The notes under the pieces: model-generated
What the model was told of the DNA's origin: nothing
Databases searched by the model: none
The model's input: the letters and a program-made list of their open reading frames with translations, nothing else
Source: ZC4RG30 sp963777735
GTDB taxonomy: Bacteria > Pseudomonadota > Gammaproteobacteria > Steroidobacterales > Steroidobacteraceae
Assembly (NCBI GenBank): GCA_963777735.1
Contig: CAVZRQ010000008.1
Location: 806,001 to 870,000, forward strand
DNA length: 64,000 nt
Direction: 5' to 3'
Shown here: positions 55,221-64,000 of the stretch, piece by piece
How positions within the stretch are numbered: position 1 is the stretch's first letter
Layout: every line of letters starts with the position of its first letter
Program-made: the position numbers and the translations under genes

Positions 55221-56009
55221 TCAGGGCGTAGCGACAGGCGCCGTTGCCGTCGGAGGCGCAGGGGCGGCTGATGCGGGCGCAGACTCTGCCGCCGGTTCGC
55301 TGCCCTCGATGATCAGGACGACCCGCCGATTGGCATTGCGCCCATCGGCCGTCACGTTCGGCAGCACGGGCCGGAACTCGCCAAAGGCGACCACCGACAA
55401 GCGCCGCGCGTCCACACCGCTGTCGATCAGCATGTGCACCACGCTGGCGGCGCGTGCCGCGGAAAGCTCCCAGTTGCTGATGAACGCACCACCGCTCACG
55501 GGCACGTTGTCCGTATGCCCTTCCACCTGAATGCTGTTGGGAAAGGCGCGCAGGGCCTCGCCGAGCATCCTGATGGCGCCCTGCGCCTCGGCAGCCAGGC
55601 GCGCCGCACCAGACGTGAACAGGATGTCGGAACGGATGGCGATCTCCACGAAGCCCTCCCCCATCTGCACATCGACCAGCCCCTGCATGATCAAAGGGCT
55701 CAGGGCTTCGGTCGCCTGATCAGCCAGTTGCCGCAGCGCCATGGTCTTCACATCCGGCGGCAGCTGCACAACCGGTGCCGCAACGGTCGTTGCCGCCGGG
55801 TCACCGATTGCAATCGGCAGAGTAGTGGTCGGTTCACCGTGGAAAGCGGCGTTGAGGGAATCTGCGACCACGCGGTACTTGCCATCGTTGACCGATGAAA
55901 TGGAATACATCACCACGAAGAACGCCAGCAGCAAGGTCACGAGGTCGCCATAGGGAATGGCCCAGGCCTCGTGGTTCGCATGCTCCTCTTTGTATCTGCG
56001 GCGTGCCAT
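55221..56009 (-). CDS. motD: Flagellar stator protein MotD (MotB paralogue)
   Basis: 262 residues. One membrane helix near residue 20-40 with the proton-path Asp in YGDLVTLLLAFFVVMYS; OmpA-like peptidoglycan-binding domain with VEGHTDNVPVSGG and RRLSVVAFGEFRPV. Ends in an Ala/Pro-rich tail. ATG 56009 lies 6 nt after the motC stop. With MotC it forms an H+-driven stator of the polar flagellum. Confidence 0.88.
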   Translation of the reverse strand: MARRRYKEEHANHEAWAIPYGDLVTLLLAFFVVMYSISSVNDGKYRVVADSLNAAFHGEPTTTLPIAIGDPAATTVAAPVVQLPPDVKTMALRQLADQATEALSPLIMQGLVDVQMGEGFVEIAIRSDILFTSGAARLAAEAQGAIRMLGEALRAFPNSIQVEGHTDNVPVSGGAFISNWELSAARAASVVHMLIDSGVDARRLSVVAFGEFRPVLPNVTADGRNANRRVVLIIEGSEPAAESAPASAAPAPPTATAPVATP

Positions 56010-56015
56010 GCGTGA

Positions 56016-56756
56016 CTAATGCAGATAGCCCTGCAGGCGCGATTCGATGATGCGGGGATTGTCGCCCTGGGCGATTGCGATCATGCCTTCGATGATCATC
56101 TCCCGGACGTGGCTCAGCGCGAGTGCGGTGGTCTTGAGCTTGCTGGCAATCGGCAGCAGAAACAGATTGGCCAGGCCGATGCCGTAGACCGTGGCCGTGA
56201 AGGCGGCGGCGATCCCGGCACCCAGCTTGGCCGGATCGGCCAGATTCTGCATGACTGCCATGAGGCCCAGCACCGCGCCGATGATGCCGAGCGTGGGCGC
56301 ATAGACGCCCATACCTTCGAATACCTTTGCGGCGCGGATGTCGGCGCCTTCACGCGCCTGCAGGTCCACTTCCAGGATGCCGCGGATCGCATCCGGCTCT
56401 CCACCGTCGATGACCAGCTGCAACCCCTTGCGCATGAAATCGTCTTTTTCATCGCCCAGCATCGATTCCAGCCCGAGCAGGCCCTGCTTGCGGGAGATCT
56501 GGCTCCATTCCACCATGCGGGCAACGATGCCTGGAGCATGCGGAACCGGCGAACGGAATACCCAGGGCAGAATGCGGAACGCGCGCTTCATCACGCCGCC
56601 CGGAGTCTGGATGAGGATGGCGGCGAAGGTGCCCACCACGACAATCATCAGTGCCGCCGCGGAAACCAGCGCATGCAGACCGGCACCCTTCAGGATCGAA
56701 CCGACGATCAGCGCGACGAAGGCCAGCACAATGCCGATGATGCTCAGCATGTCCAC
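56016..56756 (-). CDS. motC: Flagellar stator protein MotC (MotA paralogue)
   Basis: 246 residues with four membrane helices. GMGVYAPTLGIIGAVLGLM and ATVYGIGLANLFLLPIA are the conserved third and fourth helix regions of MotA proteins, and the cytoplasmic loop (EKDDFMRKGLQLVIDGGE) carries charged residues for torque. The gene follows fliA by 3 nt; the chemotaxis genes usually found between these two are absent. Confidence 0.88.
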   Translation of the reverse strand: MDMLSIIGIVLAFVALIVGSILKGAGLHALVSAAALMIVVVGTFAAILIQTPGGVMKRAFRILPWVFRSPVPHAPGIVARMVEWSQISRKQGLLGLESMLGDEKDDFMRKGLQLVIDGGEPDAIRGILEVDLQAREGADIRAAKVFEGMGVYAPTLGIIGAVLGLMAVMQNLADPAKLGAGIAAAFTATVYGIGLANLFLLPIASKLKTTALALSHVREMIIEGMIAIAQGDNPRIIESRLQGYLH

Positions 56757-56759
56757 GGC

Positions 56760-57485
56760 TTATTCGGGCCTCTCGCTGTTCCAGGAGCGCAGCCGCGCGC
56801 GCAGGCGCACCAGCGCCTGACCATGCAACTGGCAGACGCGTGACTCGCTGATGCCGAGCACCGCACCGATCTCCTTCAGGTTGAGTTCGTCGTCGTAGTA
56901 CATCGACATGACCAGTCGCTCGCGTTCGGGCAGGCCGGCGATGGCCTCGGCAACGGCATTGCGCAGTGCGCCGCTTTCGGCTTCCAGTAGCGGATTGGCA
57001 TCACGATCGGCCACGGCCGTGGCATCGGTGACTTCATCCATGCTGGAAAGCTGGCAAGCGGAGGAGTCCTGCACGATGCGGTGGTATTCATCCAGTGGAA
57101 TGCCCATCGCCGCGGCAATCTCGGTATCACGGGCCTCACGGCCCTCGCGCCCTTCGATCTCGCGGATCGCAGTGGCGGCAGCACGCGCCTTGCGGTGCAC
57201 GGAACGCGGCGCCCAGTCCTGCTTGCGCAGCGCGTCGATCATGGCACCGCGGATGCGGATGCCGGCGTAGGTTTCGAAGCTGGCGCCACGGTCGGAGGCG
57301 TAGTGCGTCGCAGCCTCCAGCAGGCCGATCATGCCGGCCTGGATCAGGTCGTCGACTTCCACACTGGGTGGCAGTCGCCCTGCCAGATGGTAGGCAATGC
57401 GCTTGACGAGCTCGGCATGCCGGGTAACCAGCGCAGTCGCTGACCCTCCTCCGGCAACGGAGCTGTAGGCGCTGACTTGATTCAC
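56760..57485 (-). CDS. fliA: Flagellar sigma factor sigma28
   Basis: 241 residues with the FliA domain pattern: region 2 (DLIQAGMIGLLEAATHY, ETYAGIRIRGAMIDALRKQDW, RSVHRKAR), region 3 and region 4 helix-turn-helix (LNLKEIGAVLGISESRVCQLHGQAL). It directs transcription of late flagellar and motility genes. ATG 57485 overlaps the flhG stop by 4 nt. Confidence 0.93.
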   Translation of the reverse strand: MNQVSAYSSVAGGGSATALVTRHAELVKRIAYHLAGRLPPSVEVDDLIQAGMIGLLEAATHYASDRGASFETYAGIRIRGAMIDALRKQDWAPRSVHRKARAAATAIREIEGREGREARDTEIAAAMGIPLDEYHRIVQDSSACQLSSMDEVTDATAVADRDANPLLEAESGALRNAVAEAIAGLPERERLVMSMYYDDELNLKEIGAVLGISESRVCQLHGQALVRLRARLRSWNSERPE

Positions 57486-58372
57486 CTGACGGCCTCCAGG
57501 CGCGGCGCAGCCTGCGGCAGCAGACGTTCAATGAAGAATTCGATATTGCCGCGCGGGCCCTGCTGTGTCGGCCAGCGGAGCGCCTGCTTCGCGAGGCGCG
57601 CAAAGGCGCGGGCAGCCTGGCGAGGATGGATAGGCCTGCACCACGCAGCGCTGCTCGCGGATGGCAGCCGCGGACGAAGGAGTCTTCGGGAATCTCGCCC
57701 GCGTATTCGAGCACCACATCCAGGAAGCGGCTGGTAACGCGCTCGAGCTTGCGGAACAGCGCCTCGCCGCGCACCGGGCGTGGTCGACATGTTGGCCAGG
57801 ATGCGAAAGCGCCGCACGCCGTGGGTGCGATGCAGCACCTTGATCAAGGCGTAGGCGTCGGTCAGTGAAGCGGGTTCATCGCGCAGCACCACCAGCACAT
57901 TCTGGGCAGCCTGGCAGAACTGGCGCACGCTGTCGGCAATGCCGGCAGCGGTGTCCACGATCAGCACGTCGAGCCCGGCCGTGAGATGACTGAATGCCTG
58001 CACCAGACCGAGGTGTTCGGCGGTGGAAAGGGCCGCCATGCGCGCGACGCCCGAGGCACCTGGAATCACCCCGAATCCCGCGGGTGATTGCACGATGGCT
58101 TCTTCCAGGGTGCAGCGACCATCCAGCACATGCTCGAGCGTGTGACGCGGCGTCAGGCCCATCATCACGTCGACATTGGCAAGCCCGAGGTCACCGTCGA
58201 ACAACAGCACGCGCTCGCCCTGGGCAGCCAGGGCGGCTGCGAGGTTGACGGCGACACTGGTCTTGCCAACGCCACCCTTGCCGCCGGTCACCGCGATCAC
58301 CTGCACGGGATCCGGACGTGTGGCGGCCCGCAGGCCGGCTGTCTGCACAGTGTCGAAACTAGCGGATGGCAT
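57482..58372 (-). CDS. flhG: Flagellar number regulator FlhG/FleN (three frame breaks)
   Basis: MinD-like ATPase with deviant Walker A GGKGGVGKTSVAVNLA at the N-terminus and DGDLGLANVDVMMGL after it. The frame shifts near 57777, 57667 and 57620, each with one extra base; the joined reading (RGEALFRKLERVTSRFLDV, AAIREQRCVVQAYPSSP, ARAFARLAKQAL) gives 295 residues, normal for FleN. It limits flagellar number and antagonises FleQ/FlhF. ATG 58372 lies inside the end of flhF (14-nt overlap). Confidence 0.85.
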   Translation of the reverse strand: MPSASFDTVQTAGLRAATRPDPVQVIAVTGGKGGVGKTSVAVNLAAALAAQGERVLLFDGDLGLANVDVMMGLTPRHTLEHVLDGRCTLEEAIVQSPAGFGVIPGASGVARMAALSTAEHLGLVQAFSHLTAGLDVLIVDTAAGIADSVRQFCQAAQNVLVVLRDEPASLTDAYALIKVLHRTHGVRRFRILANMSTTPGARRGAVPQARARYQPLPGCGARIRGRDSRRLLRPRLPSASSAAWCRPIHPRQAARAFARLAKQALRWPTQQGPRGNIEFFIERLLPQAAPRLEAVR

Positions 58373-59582
58373 GCGCCACCCCGCCGAACTTGCGCGCCAG
58401 CAGCTCGTCGCCTGGCCGATGCATCATGGGTACGTGAAAGCAGCACGGCTCGGGCAACCAGCTGATGCGCCCTCGCCGGGGCGAGATCTTCCGGAATACG
58501 CGGACCTTCTGCCACGTAGCTCAGTGGCAGCCCGGCATTCGACCAGTGCCGACAACGCTCCGCCGAGGCTTGCTGCTTCGTCGACCTTGGTCAGCATGAC
58601 CGCGCGCGGACCGAAGACCGCGAAATTCTGCAAGGCCTCTTCCAGCACGCCGGCCTGGGCGCCAGCCGAGAGCGTCAGCCAGATGTCGATGTCGGCGACC
58701 TGCGCCACGTCTGCCAGCGACTTCGCGCGTGCCTCAAGATTCGGAGTCCCGCGGGCTGATGCCCGCCGTGTCGATGAGCACCATGCGATGCAGCGGCAGA
58801 CGCTGCAGCAGTGCAGGCAGTTCGGCCGGATCGCTGAGCGTGTAACTCTCGACGCCGAGCAGCCGACCCAGCACTCGCAGCTGTTCATGTGCTCCGAAGC
58901 GCTGGTCGTCCATGGAAATCAGTGCGATGTCGCGCGTGCCGTGCCGCATGACCCAGCGGGCCGCGAGCTTGGCGATGCCGGTGGTCTTGCCGACACCGGT
59001 GGGACCAACGAATGCCACGCGGCCGCCTTGATCCAGCAGATCGTCGCCGGTCACAGAGAGGTGACGCGCCAGGTGCGCCAGCGCGCGACGCTGCGCATCT
59101 TCCGGTGAAAGGCCTGCGGGCAGTTCTCGCAGCAGCGTGGTGGCCAGCGTGCTGGACACGCCCATCTCTGTCAGTTCCTTCAGCAATTCGGCGAGTGCCG
59201 GTGCGCGTCGCGTCAGATCGTTCCAGGCGAGCTGCGACAGCTGCCATTCGAGCAGGTGGCGCATGGAGCGCAGTTCCTCGCCTATCCTGGTATCTGCTGC
59301 CGTGGGTTGCAGCGCGGGCGGCGGCGACACGGCGGCAGCCGCTTTCGCAAGCAATTCAGCGAATTCTCCAGAACCGGCCGTTGAGGCTGCGGCTGCAGTC
59401 ACGGTTGCCGGAATCAGTTCGGCCTCCGCTGCAATCACTGCCTCCGGATCCATGGCAACCGTCACCTCAACTCCCTCCGGCAGTTGCCGCGAGGAAAGGA
59501 TGATGGCGTCCGGCCCCTGATCGTCGCGCACGAGGCGCAGGGCTTGACGCATGTCGGGGGCGTTGTATGTCTTGATTTTCAT
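58359..59582 (-). CDS. flhF: Flagellar SRP-like GTPase FlhF (three frame breaks)
   Basis: The N-terminal variable domain (MKIKTYNAPDMRQALRLV) leads to the SRP GTPase core: P-loop VGPTGVGKTTGIAKLAARW, LISMDDQRFGAHEQL and DTAGISPRD. The frame shifts near 58746, 58525 and 58415, all with one extra base. The joined C-terminus reads ELLARKFGGVAHAIR and stops at 58359, the typical FlhF end. Total 406 residues. It places the polar flagellum. ATG 59582 follows the flhA stop by 3 nt. Confidence 0.85.
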
Positions 59583-59585
59583 TCG

Positions 59586-61686
59586 CTATCTACCTACAGC
59601 CGAAACCAGCCGTACTCGTCGGTTATCGGGAATTTCGTTCCACGCCAGCACCTGCAGCCCGGGAACCGCTGACACGCACGAAGCGCGCGAGCGTCGGTTC
59701 GCAGTGACGGCGGCACCAGCAGCACGGCGGGCTCGCCGAGCATCTCCTGGCGGTTGGTGGTCTCGGCAAGACGCTGCTGCAGCCGCTCGGCGAGACCGGG
59801 CTCCATGCCCGGGCCGCCGACCACCGGCCGCGTTCAGCGACCCCTGCAGCAGCTGCTCGAGATCGCTCTCCAGCGTGATGACCGGCAGTTCGTCCTTCAG
59901 GCCGGCGAGGTCCTGCACGATCTGCCGTCCCAGCGCCACGCGCACCTGCGCCTGCAGCTGCGCGGGATCCTGGTTGCGCGGGGCGTGCTCGGCCAGCGTC
60001 TCGATGATGGTGCGCATGTTGCGGACCGGCACGCGCTCGGCCAGCAGGCCCTGCAGCACGCGCACCACCGTGCTCATCGGCATGACACGCGGCACCAGGT
60101 CTTCGATCAGCTTCGGCGCGGTCTTCGCGAGGTTGTTCAGCAGCTGCTGCACTTCCTCGTGTCCCAGCAGTTCGTGCGCATGCGTCTGGATCAGATGGCT
60201 GAGGTGGGTGGCGATCACCGTGCTGGGATCCACCACGGTGTAGCCGAGCGTCTGCGCATGATCGCGCGCGCCCGGTTCGATCCACACCGCTTCCATGCCG
60301 AAGGCCGGATCGGTGGTCTCGATGCCGTTGACCTTGCCGAAGACGCGACCCGGGTTGATGGCGAGATCGCGATCCGGGTAGATCACGCCCTCGCCGATGG
60401 GCACGCCGGCAATGTTGATGCGATAGACGGTCGGGCGCGAATTCGAGGTTGTCGCGGATGTGCACGGCGGGAATCAGGAAGCCGAGTTCGCTGGTGAGCT
60501 TGCGGCGCACGCCGCGAATGCGCGCCAGCAGGTCGCCGCCCTGCTTGGCATCCACCAGCGGCACCAGCCGGTAGCCGACTTCCAGACCGAGCAGATCCAC
60601 CGGACGCACGTCTTCCCAGCTCAGCTCGCGGGATTCGGGCGGCACTACCGGCACGGCATCGGTCTTGACCAGTGCGGCGGCGGCGACGCGCGCAGCCTCG
60701 ACGGCCGCCTTGTTCTGCAACATGCGGGCGGCGCCTGCGCACAGCCCGGCAATGCCGAGGAAGGCGAGGTTCGGCATGCCGGGAATCATGCCCATGATGC
60801 CGATCACGCGCGGCGGCCACGTACAGCGCCTTCGGCTGCGCAAACAGCTGGCGGCTGATTTCACCACCCATGTCCTGCGAGCGCGACATGCGGGTGACGA
60901 TGATGGCCACCGCGGTCGACAGCAGCAGCGCCGGAATCTGCGCGACCAGGCCATCGCCGATGGTCAGCAGTGTGTAGGTGCGGGCGGCATCGCCCATCGA
61001 CATGTCGTGCGCCGTCACGCCGATGACCAGGCCACCGAGCATGTTGAGCACCAGGATCATGATGCCGGCGGTGGCGTCGCCGCGGGCGAACTTGCTGGCA
61101 CCATCCATCGAACCGTAGAAGTCGGCTTCGGCGCGCACTTCGTAGCGGCGCGTGCGCGCCTCTTCCTGCGTGATCAGGCCGGCATTCAGATCGGCGTCGA
61201 TCGCCATCTGCTTGCCGGGCATGGCATCGAGGGTGAAACGCGCGGTCACTTCCGAGATGCGGCCGGCGCCCTTGGTCACCACCACGAAGTTGATGATGGT
61301 CAGGATGATGAACACCACGACGCCGACGGCGTAGTTGCCGCCGACGACGAACTCGCCGAAGGATTCGATGACCTTGCCGGCCGCGCCGGTGCCGGTGTGG
61401 CCGTGCATCAGCACGACGCGGGTGGAGGCCACGTTCAGCGCCAGCCGCAGCAGGGTGGCCAGCAGCAGCACGCTCGGGAACACGCCGAAGTCCAGCGGGC
61501 GGGCCACGTAGAACACCGCCATCATCACCACCAGCGACAGCGCGATGTTGAAGGTGAACAGCACGTCCAGCGCCAGCGGCGGCAGCGGCAGGATCACCAT
61601 CGCGAGCATCGGCCAGCACGCCGATCGGCACGCCGATGCCGCTCTTCAGGATGTCCCGCAGGGTGAAAGTGTGAACCTGGTTCCAT
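59586..61686 (-). CDS. flhA: Flagellar export apparatus protein FlhA (seven frame breaks)
   Basis: Largest export-gate subunit. The eight-helix N-terminal half includes LRLALNVASTRVVLMHGHTG, TKGAGRISEVTARF, DAMPGKQMAIDADLNAG and GSMDGASKFARGDA; the cytoplasmic half includes DVRPVDLLGLEVGYRLV and a C-terminal NEIPDNRRVRLVSAVGR. Breaks near 61684, 61611, 60828, 60432, 59820, 59700 and 59672 each add one base. With them removed the gene is 698 codons, the usual size. ATG 61686 with one extra G gives MNQVHTFTLRDILK, a normal FlhA start. Confidence 0.86.
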
Positions 61687-61690
61687 ATTC

Positions 61691-62810
61691 TCAGGCGTCC
61701 GGCATCTCGATCTTGGGCAGGGGTGGCGGACTGAGCCGGTCGCGGACCGCGGCACGGAGCTGGAAGATGTAGGTCAGCACCTGCGCCACGGCCACATACA
61801 GCCCTGCCGGAATTTCGTCACCAATCTCTGCAGTGCGATGCAAGGCGCGGGCCAGCGGCGGCGCCTCGAAGATCGGCACCTTGTGTTCGGAAGCCACTTC
61901 ACGGATTCGGGCGGCCATGAGGTCCACACCCTTCGCCACGACGGTCGGGGCGCGCATGGTCTTGTCGTCATAACGCAGGGCGACGGCGTAGTGCGTCGGG
62001 TTTACGACGATCACGTCCGCCGTGGGCACGTCGTCCATCATGCGGCGCTCGGCCATCTCCCGCTGCAGGGCCCGGATGCGGCCCTTGAGCTCCGGCGAGC
62101 CCTCGGATTCCTTGTTCTCCTGCTGGATCTCCGTCGCGGGTCATCCGCATTTCCTGGTTGTACTGCCAGAGCTGGAAAGGCACGTCGATGGCCGCAATCA
62201 GCACCAGCGCCGCCGTCAGCGCAATCAGGGCCTGCCCGGCTATCGACATGGCATGCCCGATGGCGGCATGGATCGGCTCGCCGCCCAGGCCCATGCAGCT
62301 GATCCAGGTTGTACCACAGCACCAGGGCACCGGCGATGCCGACGATGGCGAACTTGCCCAGCGCCTTGCCCAGTTCCACCCAGGCGCGCAGCGAGAACAT
62401 GCGCTGCATGCCCGGCATGGGATTCAGGCGGGAGAAATCCGGCGTCAGCGGCCTTGCCGCTGAAGGACCAGCCACCGAGCGCCAGCGGCGCCCCGATGGC
62501 GGCGACCAGCGTCAGCACCAGCACCGGCGCCACCGCCTGCAGCGCCATGGAGGACAAGTCGCCGAAAGCGCGCGGCCATCGCGCTTTCGTCGAAGATCCG
62601 CTCGCGGGTAATGGTGAGGCCACCGCGCATCATGTCGCCCAGCTGGCGCGCCACCGAATCACCCACGATCTTGAGCGCGATGCCGCCGATCAGCATCACG
62701 GCTGCGGCGGTGAGATCGCGCGAGCGCGGAATCTGGCCGTCACGGCGCGCATCCTCCAGCTTCTTGGGAGTTGCGTCCTCTGTACGGTCTTGGCGTTCGG
62801 TCTCGGCCAT
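61691..62810 (-). CDS. flhB: Flagellar export apparatus protein FlhB (four frame breaks)
   Basis: Four-helix export switch protein. N-terminus RTEDATPKKLEDARRDGQIP is the family signature; the autocleavage site is VNPTHYAVAL in the cytoplasmic domain. Breaks near 62594, 62458, 62297 and 62141, each one extra base, restore 371 residues. ATG 62810 lies 4 nt after the fliR stop. It controls the change from hook to filament export. Confidence 0.86.
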
Positions 62811-62814
62811 CGCC

Positions 62815-63593
62815 CTACCCGACCGTCATCAACATCAGCGCGAAATCCATGGTTTCGCGCATCAGCGTGACGAAACCGGACTGCACCGCCGGCAGGCCCG
62901 CCAGCACGATCAGCAGGCCGCCGATCAGCGTCACCGGGAAGCCGATGGCGAACAGGTTCAGCGACGGCGCGGCACGGCTGACCACACCGAAGGCGAGGTT
63001 CACGATGAGCAGCGCCGTCAGGCCCGGCAGCGCCACCATCAAGGCGCCGCGGAACAGCTGGCCGCCCCACAGCGCGATCTGCCACATGCCGTCGGTGCCC
63101 AGGCCGGCGGTGCCGATGGGCAGTGTGCTGAAGCCATCCACCATGGCCTCGATGATGGCGATATGACCGTTCAGGGCCAGGAAGGTCAGCGTGGCGATCA
63201 GCGTGTAGAACTGGCCGAGCACCGGCGTGCCGGTGCCGCGCAGCGGATCGACGTTGAATGCGAACGACAGGCCCATGGTGTTGGCCAGCAGCTGCCCGCC
63301 CATGGCCGAGCGCATCGAAGACGATCTGCAGCACGAAGCCGACGGCGACGCCGATGATGCAGCTGCTGCACCGTGATCACGACGCCGGCGCCGGAGAACG
63401 GCGAGACATCCGGCAGTGGCGGCAGCAACGGCGCCACCAGCAGCGTGATGGCACCCGCCAGAATGAGCCGGAAGCGGGCCGGCACGAAACGCGCGCCAAA
63501 GATCGGCGCCACCATCAGACAGGCGCCGATGCGCAGGAACGGCCAGAGCTAGGCGGCCACCCAGGCTTCGATCTGTCCGGTGGTGATTTCCAT
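62815..63593 (-). CDS. fliR: Flagellar export apparatus protein FliR (two frame breaks and one nonsense codon)
   Basis: Six-helix export-gate subunit. The pieces contain LWPFLRIGACLMVAPIFGAR, GVAVGFVLQIVFDA, MGLSFAFNVDPLRG, LNGHIAIIEAMVDGF and SLNLFAIGFPVTL. Two extra bases near 63358 and 63316 explain the frame changes, giving 258 residues. In addition codon 15 is TAG (63551-63549), where the family has a bulky residue before LWPF. This is the only nonsense substitution I found; it may be an error or a real lesion. ATG 63593. Confidence 0.78.
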
Positions 63594-63602
63594 CGGGCTT
63601 CT

Positions 63603-63873
63603 TCAGCCCACCAGACCCGGAATGCTCTCGAACAGCTCGCGCGTGTAGCCCACGATGAGCTTCAGCATCCACGGCCCGGCCAGCGTCAGCGTGGCGGCCA
63701 TCGCCACCAGCTTCGGAATGAACGACAGCGTCATCTCGTTGATCTGCGTGGCGGCCTGGAAGACGCCGATCAGCAGGCCGATGACCAGCGCCACCAGCAG
63801 CATCGGCGCCGACAGCAGCAGCGTGACTCTCCAGCGCACGGCTGCCGATGGTCATGACGGTTTCGGGAGTCAT
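63603..63873 (-). CDS. fliQ: Flagellar export apparatus protein FliQ (one frame break)
   Basis: Two-helix protein, 89 residues after removing one extra A near 63824. N-terminus MTPETVMTIGSRALE joins VTLLLSAPMLLVALVIGLL and FQAATQINEMTLSFIPKL, the family signature. ATG 63873 lies 7 nt after the fliP stop. Confidence 0.88.
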
Positions 63874-63880
63874 CGCGATC

Positions 63881-64000
63881 CTACTTGTAGAAGCTCGCGG
63901 CCAGCGTGCCCATGACCAGCGACCAGCCGTCCACCAGCACGAACAGCATGATCTTGAACGGCAGCGAGATGAGCACCGGCGACAGCATCATCATGCCCAT
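63881..64000 (-). CDS. fliP: Flagellar export apparatus protein FliP, C-terminal end (partial)
   Basis: The last 39 codons, ending at TAG 63883-63881. PVLISLPFKIMLFVLVDGW and GTLAASFYK match the end of FliP, the central export-gate subunit. The gene continues beyond the window. Confidence 0.85.
   Translation of the reverse strand: MGMMMLSPVLISLPFKIMLFVLVDGWSLVMGTLAASFYK

Noticed and set aside
56019..56843. Long open frame on the plus strand over motC (274 aa)
   Set aside because: It lies antisense to a clear motC gene, has Gln/Arg/His-rich composition typical of antisense frames in GC-rich DNA, and shows no domain.
60665..61666. 333-aa open frame on the plus strand over flhA
   Set aside because: Antisense to flhA motifs; His/Gln/Asp-rich and without recognisable features.
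3700..63900. Programmed +1 frameshifting as explanation for the broken genes
   Set aside because: There are up to seven sites in one gene, they lack stop-codon slippery sites, and unrelated gene families are affected. Insertion errors explain the pattern more simply.

Overview
The window is 64 kb of high-GC bacterial DNA with tightly packed genes, many start/stop overlaps of the GTGA/ATGA type, TonB-dependent receptors, c-type cytochromes and a polar-flagellum gene order (fliP-fliQ-fliR-flhB-flhA-flhF-flhG-fliA-motC-motD). This points to a Gammaproteobacterium, possibly of the Steroidobacter/Nevskia type; that placement is an inference from gene content only. No rRNA, CRISPR array, phage or insertion sequence was seen. 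One tRNA gene is present.

Layout. 0-4.7 kb (+): the end of a sugar ABC importer (ATPase tail, two permeases, lipoprotein binding protein) with a GH51 alpha-L-arabinofuranosidase. 4.7-26 kb, mostly (-): a catabolic region. It contains an FAD monooxygenase, a two-domain extradiol dioxygenase, an alpha/beta hydrolase, a cupin and an FAH-type hydrolase in one tightly packed run, followed by a TonB receptor and an NHL protein. Upstream lie exported proteins (a second FAH protein with a Gly/Pro/Ala-rich insert, a DUF6152 protein, a Pro/Gly-rich protein), a TetR regulator, an MBL hydrolase, a TolB-like propeller, an amidohydrolase and two MFS transporters. I read this as uptake and meta-type cleavage of an unidentified aromatic compound. 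26-31.7 kb: an esterase, a cytochrome b561, and a PAS histidine kinase with a REC-GGDEF-EAL partner. 31.8-36.3 kb (+): a five-gene type III polyketide synthase cluster (PKS, methyltransferase, flavoprotein, ACP, ketosynthase), probably for a phenolic lipid or pyrone. 36.3-46 kb: a sulfur and respiratory block (TauE/SafE-type permease, persulfide dioxygenase, SoxCD-like sulfite dehydrogenase, small cytochromes c, cyanide-insensitive bd oxidase CioAB). 46-53.6 kb: a GGDEF-EAL sensor, a PAS/zinc-ribbon protein, a VOC gene remnant, an MBL protein, tRNA-Met(CAU) and an intact TonB receptor. 53.7-64 kb (-): an HDOD protein, DUF2802, motD, motC, fliA, flhG, flhF, flhA, flhB, fliR, fliQ and the end of fliP.

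Reading-frame quality is uneven. Ten genes are interrupted, and all 29 frame breaks I could place in them are +1 (one extra base). After removing the extra bases every gene becomes a whole number of codons of normal family length (for example FlhA 697 aa, FliQ 89 aa). Twenty of the 29 lie in the last 6.3 kb. I therefore treat these genes as probably intact in the organism and the breaks as insertion-type sequence errors. The exception is the VOC remnant at 49.4-49.9 kb, which lacks its N-terminus and has a break of the opposite sign; it looks like a real pseudogene.
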